The notes below the pieces were generated by a model, which did no database searches, was not told where the DNA came from, and saw only the letters and a list, made by a program, of their open reading frames with translations. A stretch of 64,000 nucleotides of DNA from Prunus persica. Lineage: Eukaryota; Streptophyta; Magnoliopsida; Rosales; Rosaceae. A program made the position numbers and the translations under genes. This document shows positions 55,924 through 64,000 of the stretch, piece after piece. The DNA lies in assembly GCF_000346465.2 (NCBI RefSeq), contig NC_034010.1, positions 12,072,945 through 12,136,944 on the forward strand. The letters run 5' to 3'. Every line of letters starts with the position of its first letter. Position 1 is the first letter of the stretch.

Positions 55924-58900
55924 TGTCAGTCGAGAGGTCCTTCCGAAGCCAGAAGTTAACAAGAAACGAGTCAATAATAATCTGCATCAGTAAAATTATT
56001 TGTCAGTTAAAGAAAATTTAAGAAGATACGGATGAATGGACGTAAGAAGAACCTGATTTAAGTGTGCTGCAACACAAGGAACAACAAGCAAACCAGATTC
56101 ACCCAGTGCACCACCAAGTTGCTCCACTACAGCCACCATTACAGGCAGAGTTTTCTGTGAAAAGCATGCCCAGGCATCAACAATCATTGATTGCATTAAA
56201 GAAAAAAACTACTGATTTTTTTAAGCAGTTGCTCCTTACAAAGTCAAAAGTCGACAGGTATCCTAAACAAAATAGTCACTTAGGCCTACAAGAGATCTAA
56301 GTCACAACTTCACCAAGGATGGGGAGTTCAAGAGTTGGAGAGCAAACATATTTCAATACTGGCTAGAGAAAGTAAAAGTTTGAAAAGAATGAGAATTTTT
56401 TAGTTGAAGGTATGCATATCTCTCACCTGGCTCGCAACAAGGAGAACAGCATTGGCATTTTCTTTCTTGGAAAACACTGATCGACTGCCACCAGAGACAG
56501 CTGAGATGCTCTTTAGAGCAAGAGCATTAAAGGCTAACAAGATGAGGTGCAGAAGTCTGCAATAAAAGAAGAGAGATCTTTTCAGTAGGCCAATGCATTT
56601 GAGCCCATCAAGTTTCTAAGACACCTATCTTGTGTGCAATCCAAATACATCACATATCGTTTCCTTTTAAGTGTGGTTCATTAGAACATCTTCAGCCAAA
56701 GAATGTCAAGCAAATCTACTCATTTGAGGGCACTAAGGGTTTAAAAGATACTGGATACAAGTCCAATAAAGAAGACCCAGAGTAACAATTTGGATTCAAT
56801 AATTTTGAGAAGAAACAAACCTTTGATAATGCTAACAAAAATTACAGTACCAGTGGACAAGGTGTGCAGTCTAAGAACGTACAAAAAACAAAAGGAAGAA
56901 AAAGAACAGACATAGAACTAGTGTATCAAAAATAGAATAATATTGAACCCAAGAAGCCCCCCAAGCACTTCTACAATTTGGCTTCGATATCAATTCTACT
57001 GGAATATATTCTCAAGCAATATTTGTTGTAGGTAAAGTATTATTGCTTCCAAATTGAAACATGTGAACAAAAATATAAACTGAAAATTCAACGTGTGAAA
57101 TAGCTCCATTCAATGAGAATGAAAGTAGAAATGAGGTCACCGATTGTGATGGACTTTAAGCTAGGTGGGCAAGGTGTGCAGTCTAAGAACGTACAAAAAA
57201 CAAAAGGAAGAAAAAGAACAGACATAGAACTAGTGTATCAAAAATAGAATAATATTGAACCCAAGAAGCCCCCCAAGCACTTCTACAATTTGGCTTCGAT
57301 ATCAATTCTACTGGAATATATTCTCAAGCAATATTTGTTGTAGGTAAAGTATTATTGCTTCCAAATTGAAACATGTGAACAAAAATATAAACTGAAACTT
57401 CAACGTGTGAAATAGCTCCATTCAATGAGAATGAAAGTAGAAATGAGGTCACCGATTGTGATGGACTTTAAGCTAGGTGGGCAAGATTGGTCTAGTCAAA
57501 TCTACGCCATGTAGCATGTAGGTTTGCATAAGCATGCCCTATCCCCTCGGGTTAGTAGGGGCCCCCATACACTATGAGTGGGAAAAAAAAATTGTAGAAA
57601 TGATGTCTTACACCCTACAGACTAGTTAATGTTTGAGAAAGCATCATACATGTCCCTAAAGATTCAGCACCAAGTTTAGATATTTTCAAAGTTTCTGAAG
57701 GAGGATTTCTTGCCTAAAACATTCTGCATGAAAAGAACTAGACTGGCTGGAAGTTCCTAGAAATAAACTTAAAAAGCAAAGACAAAAATAATTCAAATTT
57801 GTACTATTGCATTAAAGCATTAAACTAGTGAGAACAAGAAGAAATTTTTTTTGAAAATTAGGGTGAAGATCATACACTCCCATTCCAATAGCCACAAGAA
57901 AAACTGGAGGCTTAACCATCAACAGCAGTGACCTCGACCTACTAACTTGTATCCATGGCACCTGAATAACCATCAGATGTTTAAAAGTTTACAACATCTG
58001 CAATTTAAAACTTAAGAGAAACAAAGATGTCCTACAAGAACCAAAGACAACACACATTTCCCAAAATAATTTAAGTTTCAGCTAGGATCTGTACATTTTA
58101 GTATTTGAACTGGCTTGGGGCAACATGTTAACTTCCACATTCTGAAGAAATGAGAACATTGTGACACAAGAATTTAACAATTTTTTTCCATTTAAACAAA
58201 ATGATCGTATCACCAGAACATCATAAATAAATTAATGAAACATGAGAATGAACTACATATCAAATCAGCAATGAATAAACAGAATGCAGTATAATAGACT
58301 TTGAAAACATAACCACCACCAGAACATTTTTCTTTTTTGACAAGTAAATTTCATTCCCAAAAATCAAGAATTACAACACCAAAACTCAGTACAAAATAGA
58401 CCATAACAGCAACCAAACATATACAATTACAGTCTCAGGTTGTTCAAAAACTTCATAAAAAAATGAAAAGGTTCCCCGTTTTCTTTAAGGACTGGATGCA
58501 CAAAATCGAATGCTTGAGGACCCCAATTGGGGCCTACACATCCTTTAAGCATCTGTTGCTTTCTTTCCATATGCATCCACAATGAAGCAATCAGCCAACA
58601 CTCATGAAAGCCCTGCTAACTCTAAACCCCTCAAAGCCCATAACAAATCCACTACTTGACATGTATCCCAGTTATGCAGATATTTGAGAAAGGGAATGTC
58701 CCAAACCAAATCCTTGCCAAAAAGACTGAAACTCAAAAATCACGGCAAATTTGCTTTTATGCAATATTGTAAAGTATACGGGGAAGACATCTGCCATGGA
58801 TGATCCCCGCACCAGACATCTGACAAAAGGCGAACCAGGCCACCATCCCCCCACCTTAGACCTAATGAGTTTGTAAACTCTGTAAGAAGCATCCAAACCT

Positions 58901-61900
58901 TTCCCGATACCTTCTCAACACCTATCCTAAAACATTTGCACATTGTGCATCTTTGCTAGGTACCATCCCCTGACCCAACAACAAATAAGTGGGAAAGCAT
59001 AAGTCTGATCTAAGCTCTTCTTTATTTGAGTTTTTTTTATGCCAAATACCAGAAGATCCCAGTTTCCTTAAAATGGACTAATACTTAAACTTTCAGAAGA
59101 CCCGGGAGGGAGAAACATTACTCTGCAAGAATGATAATTATATAAAACACAAATTTCATTGAAACCAGAAGAATAGTGCCCAAGAATACGTCAACTGATA
59201 AACCACAATATTGCACCAATGGGCTACATATCAAAACAACCTACACAGTCATAAATGCCTTGTACATAAACTAACAAATATCATGGTGAAGAGGAAAGTA
59301 AAATAGTACGACAGAATAACCAAAATTAAAAAGTAAATAGAAAAATATAAACCAGGATATTGGTCTTACTAAACTGAGGAAGACTGCACTGATCTTAGAA
59401 AAAAGCTTACGGTTTTGATCAACAAAGTCTGCAACACCTGTAATGGACATTTAATGAGGACTGACTAACAAAAGATAAAGTGTTCAGACATTAGAAAATT
59501 GACTAAAAATTAAAGTTCTTAAAGTTTAGCATGGATGTCAGAATTCATCCTGTTAGTTTAATCAAATTATGGTTTCTATACCAGATCAAGCCTAAAATAG
59601 AGGTTATTCCAACCCAACATCATTCTACATTCATATGTGGGTTAGCTTTGTAACTATTTCAATCAGAAGAACCTATAGTCTCAAGAGTGTTTCTGGTATG
59701 TTCAAGGCTAAGCTTTGAAGGTGAGAGAACCATTAAAAATTTCTAATGGGTGTGGACAGATATCCCTCATTCCAATGCTGAAAATTCCTGTCCATTTCAC
59801 CAGTGGATGAAGGCCTTAGGCTTGACAATGTAAAATGGTAAGTTTCTCACTGATTCTTAACCTATTGCAAAGTGTGCAAGTTTTTTATACAATCATATCA
59901 AGATTTTGAAATTTTAAGAAATGTGTAGTGAATCACGAGTAGGACTGTAGTTTCTCAAGAATAGGATAAGGAACAGTAGTTTGTGATTTAGGAAGTGGAA
60001 GTTTGGGAGTTTTAAAATTGTAACGTTTGGTTACGTTTTTGGAGAATGTTTCTGAGTATATTTTCTGAAAATGAAAATGAGAAAATGAATTTGCATTTTC
60101 AGGATTCAAAAATGTGTCTGGGAGATTAATTGGAAAACAGATTCGGAAAATAAAAATAGTGAAAACATGTCTGGTAGGGCAATTTGAGAATAATAATATG
60201 TGAGTTATTTTTCAAGTATATTTTTGCTAATTTTTGTTCTAAAAAAAAAAAATTTAATACAGGCTAAAAGTATTATAAACGATGAAAAATGTATAATTTG
60301 AGAATAATAATGTATAATTAAAATAAAATAAAATTTCTAATGTTAGAAAAACCTAGATAATAAAATTCAATTATCGTTAGTTTAAAATAAATATGAAATT
60401 GAATATTATATGATGGTTTTATCATAAAATTAATATACACTGGTGTAACAAAATAAAATAATGAAGTGCAACGAAAAAAATGAAAACTGAAAAATGAAAA
60501 GCAATCAGACCAATACACTGGGTAGAAAATGAAAACAATAATTTGGTTTTTCAGTTTTTGTACATGAGTTTGAATTTGTTTTTAGAAAACGAATTCCAGT
60601 GAAAATGAAAATGACATACCAAACGCAGTTTTGGTAGAAAATGAAAACGGGGCCTTGAAAGCATCACTGAACGGCCCCTAAAAGACTTTCCGGTACTCTT
60701 ACATTTAGAAATTATTGATATTGTTGTCCATCTGAAAAACTCAGAGGCCAATCGTGCAATCTCCATTCTAGAATAGTATGTTAAGCATAAAGTTAATATC
60801 AGGGTGCGATGTCACTATTTCACATCAATCGTTTTGTGTGTGAGGCCACACATGCACATGCATTTGATGTTTATATACAATGATTGTACTTGTGTACGTA
60901 TGCATAGTGTACGTATGTCTGTGTATCTATAAGAAATTATGTAGAATGAGACTGATAGCCTGAACTGTATTGTGCCTCATTCTTAGTACTCAGTAAACAA
61001 ATACCATTCAGGTCCTAAAATTCATATGAAGTTATTGGCTGCCACAAAAACAGTCCAGAACATTAGACAACACCCGAAACAGAAAGAAGATAATGAAATA
61101 CTCACCTCTGAAGGATTCTCGAAAAATCTGTTCAAGGAAAGGACAAGTAACTATGAAAACGATAAAACACCAAAGAGAGTATATAATGTATCTTTTCAAG
61201 AGGCAAACTAAACGATTTCTATAAAAAGGTAAGAAAAAGGGAATATTGAAAAACACATCTATGCTTACTTCAGTAAATAGTTGATAAATCATAAAGTCAG
61301 TTTTGTTAGAAAGGAATTGATTACCTTCCCCAAGATTAGGGGGATCAACAATGTTAGAACAAGACTTTTGAACAGTTGCTTAGTTGGAACAGATACACCA
61401 ACTCCACCAGCTATGTATTTTGATATAGAAAATGGGACCTATAAGGGGGATATGGTGTTAGCGTATGCTTAATGAGATCAACTAGAGAACTAAATCAGTT
61501 GCTGTAAGCCTTACAGAGCAAATGCTGTTTTATCAATCCGATTCTATATAAATAAGTGAATGCAAACAAAAATTGAGAACACTTGGGACTAGAAAACTCA
61601 CAATCAAAATTCCTAAAAGGTTACTGATCACAGTAATGGCAAGAGCAAGAGCAGAATTGGCCCCCGCAAGCTGCATTTGAAGAACACAAACCTTTAGCCA
61701 AGCCCAAAACCTAGTACATACTGCTAAACAATAGCAGGAAAATGAAAATGTTCAACTAAGATCAAAGACAAAGGAATTAGCAACCTGAGCAAGTGCCACT
61801 CCACTTGATAGTGTAGTTGGCATACAACAAAATATTGCAAGCCCTACAACAATCAAGAAACTACTTTCAATTAAGATTCAGGAATAACAGATGAATGATT

Positions 61901-64000
61901 CACCATGATTCTGCAAATTCCAAGCTAACTTACACAACAAAATTAAGTATTTGCAATCAAGCAACGACAAACGACCAAAAAAAATCTGCAGAGTTTGAGC
62001 TTAGCTGTTTTGCTAAAACGAGCAACCCTAAACGCTATACCCATACTCAAGCACCTAAATACCATACTCAACCCTAAAAAGTTTTTGTCATTGCTTTGTC
62101 CAATGGCCATAGTTAGTGATACTAAGTCACCTACGATCAGATTCTTGTCATAAATTTCTATCGCATGGAAAATATCAATTTAAAAGAAGGATAATTCTCC
62201 AATTTTCATAGCCAGATAGGATCTCTCACAAAAAATTAAGCTCTTTGTCATTGAAGCAAGCTATAAACCGCATATGCTTAGGGGTGATTGAGCTAATTTA
62301 GTTGATTTGATTGAGCTCATTTGGATGACTTCTAGGGCTATACAGGAATTTTTCATTGAATTCAAATTTATTTGTTTATGGTATATAAGGCAATGTAAAC
62401 TTTTTTAGAAGAAACCACAATTTCATTACGAACTTTCATACACAACAGGCCTGAAACTTCACAGTAATTTCATTCAGAATTTCTCGAATATTTAAATAAC
62501 AGAATTGCCCTCTCAACCAACACTACAGGTGAAAATAAATTCAATTGCCAAACCTCTAACAAACTCTGGAGGTTGGAGCTGCAGTTGCAATATTATCCTC
62601 GAAAAATATGGAGTAAATAATAGAATGGAGACCTGAACCATGGAGAGGATTAGCAATATGTAACAGATCTAGCTAGCATTAATGAAATGTCAATGCAAGT
62701 GGTATCCATAAGCCTCAATTTAAAAATGGCCTAGGGATTAATTATATAATAACATATTCAGAAGCAATGGAAAATCAATGCAATCCACAAATCTCAGTTT
62801 AAAGTAGATAAAGTATCAGTTAGGAAAAAGAAAAAATCAAGTAACACATCTTAAAGAAACAAAATGAAGATAAACGAGCTCTCAGTTATGAGATACTGCC
62901 CCAACATTTTTCACCAATCTACAGATATTAAGGCATATAAGACTGTAGCTTGTTATAAGAAACAACAGAGATTCAATCATCGTGCCAGTCAGCAGGCAAC
63001 TTGAAATCGGAGAGGTCAATGGAGACAAGGCATTATATTAGTTCATCCAAAGTCATATTTTTCAGTCACAATGCTAAACACATGAGATATACACAATACA
63101 TAAATGATAAAGCATAGCATAAGTTTAAACCACTGGATGCAATAACGTTTTAATAAAAGATTACATCAGTTTCTCTATTTTTCCCAAACATCTAAAGGAA
63201 CAAAAGCATGTCCTTAAAACATTTTCAAATACAGTTATACTTGATAAGAAAGAAGTTTTTAAAAGCAACATATAAAATACAGAAATAGAGACATTGATCC
63301 ACTCAATACTATGAAATGGATGCCCTATAAAGACATGTACCAAATCTGTCTTTCATGTCTGAGTCTAGTAAGTATAGAGTTATCAACAATAACATCTATT
63401 CAAACGCAGGCCCTCTATGCATTGCATACTAGTGTGAGATATGTATGTGTATGCGCGTGCAGCTGCGTGTCCATGTGCGTGCTCGTGAGCGTGTACCCAA
63501 GAACATGCAAAAGAGAAGGACATGAGACATTGAGGTCATACTAGCCCGAAGATTCCGGCAGGCCATGCTTGTGCAGCTGCAACAATTTCTCCAGTGTGCA
63601 AGGTCAACCCTATAGAATCACATTGAACAAATTAGGCCCATTATTAGCATAAACTAAAGAAAAATCAAACAGATTGGAACCAGAGAAATGCAGAATTCTA
63701 ACCTGAGATGATAAAAATCCCAAACGTGCTAAATTTTGACAAAGAATACGTATCAGCCAGACAACCTAGACTAGGATTTGCCATCCCTAAAGCTACTCCA
63801 CCAACAAGAGCTGCATATAATATTGCAGACATTTATCAATAAACAATACTAAACAAAACGAGGAATGTGATTAATTATGATAACACTGTGAAAACACAAA
63901 ACTTTCAACAAAACATAGAAGTCACCTAAGGGAAGAAAATTATTCGCCACGAAATGCGACAATGGTTTAGCCCAACTCAAGCCCTTCACTGAACCAGAAT
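55907..64000 (-). CDS. BASS4-like plastid sodium/metabolite cotransporter (5' end outside window)
   Basis: Thirteen exons, high to low: 64000(partial)-63926, 63810-63703, 63609-63542, 62632-62554, 61843-61785, 61670-61602, 61438-61325, 61127-61106, 59437-59370, 57961-57876, 56556-56427, 56154-56053, 55981-55907. All boundaries are GT-AG and all phases agree, giving about 350 residues to a TGA. The text is of the SBF-like/BASS4 family of polytopic chloroplast-envelope carriers: GGVALGMANPSLGCLAD, HTGEIVAAAQAWPAGIFGL, CCMPTTLSSGVALAQLAGAN, VPTKQLFKSLVLTLLIPLIL, VPWIQVSRSRSLLLMVKPPV, GESGLLVVPCVAAHLNQ, IIIDSFLVNFWLRKDL. The substrate of BASS4 is not established. The transit peptide and first helices lie beyond position 64000. 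A 22-bp exon (61106-61127) encodes IFRESFR. Confidence 0.9.
56861..57484. repeat. 312-bp tandem duplication in a BASS4 intron
   Basis: 56861-57172 is followed directly by a nearly identical copy at 57173-57484; I see only about one substitution (gaaaattc against gaaacttc). This is a very recent duplication, or an assembly artefact, in the intron between 56556 and 57876. Confidence 0.93.
58324..58960 (-). mobile_element. LINE 3'-end fragment in a BASS4 intron
   Basis: Minus-strand frames carry RWGDGGLVRLLSDVWCGDHPW, the phrase that follows reverse transcriptase in plant LINEs, and a further tail to about 58440. Frames are shifted and incomplete. It lies in the large intron between 57961 and 59370, in the same orientation as the host gene. 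Confidence 0.65.
59438..61105 (-). other. Large BASS4 intron with a possible transposon
   Basis: The 1.67-kb intron contains 60020-60660, which has many short aaaatgaaaa and gttttc-like repeats at both ends in opposite sense (gtttggttacgttttt against aaaatgaaaacggggcc). This suggests an unclassified MITE or non-autonomous element. I cannot define its ends. Confidence 0.35.

Noticed and set aside
1..64000. CRISPR arrays, operons, bacterial promoters or an origin of replication
   Set aside because: The sequence is plant nuclear DNA with spliced genes; the direct repeats seen are LTRs, microsatellites or tandem duplications.

Overview
This is a plant nuclear window. It is AT-rich, with GT-AG introns and plant LTR, LINE, MULE, CACTA, Helitron and SINE sequences. 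Its genes encode an EIX/Cf-type receptor-like protein, mevalonate diphosphate decarboxylase and a BASS-type plastid transporter. A dicot is certain; Rosaceae (Prunus or the apple/pear group) is my best guess from overall sequence feel and is inference only.

Positions 1-25,055 hold a damaged tandem array of one receptor-like protein (RLP) gene on the + strand. Copy 1 (1558-4923) is intact. Copy 2 (14041-15125) and copy 3 (18106-24672) are 5'-truncated, frameshifted pseudogenes. Between and around them lie broken pieces of two unrelated genes: the last exon and 3' flank of MVD (6294-6693 and 17091-17300) and exon/intron pieces of an ARF5/MONOPTEROS-type auxin response factor (7084-7415, 12178-12520, 17804-18084, 24673-25052). 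Successive parts of the ARF gene sit in different array units. The array was later hit by two Copia elements with exact 5-bp target duplications (7416-12172 on +, 19476-24337 on -), a solo LTR (18493-19165) and a TRIM element (16235-16789).

Positions 25,056-33,500 are gene-poor. They hold a probable decayed PIF/Harbinger element, an inverted piece of the RLP 3' flank and a 700-bp MULE with long terminal inverted repeats. Positions 33,528-37,908 contain the complete ten-exon MVD gene (+), the last step of cytosolic/peroxisomal isopentenyl diphosphate synthesis; it is the evident source of the MVD fragments in the array. Positions 39,223-41,132 contain a complete four-exon membrane-anchored alpha/beta hydrolase (-).

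Positions 41,800-53,600 are mostly repeats: a Copia remnant ending in an LTR, an L1-type LINE (-) apparently split by a CACTA-like element, a foldback MITE, a 287-bp Helitron and SINE-like sequences. A small single-exon secreted 8-cysteine lipid-transfer-like protein lies at 54,017-54,364 (+). From 55,907 to the right edge runs a BASS4-like transporter gene (-). Thirteen exons are visible; the 5' end is beyond the window, and one intron carries a nearly perfect 312-bp tandem duplication plus a LINE fragment. The functional genes are not obviously one pathway. What links the window is duplication and transposon traffic around an immune-receptor locus.
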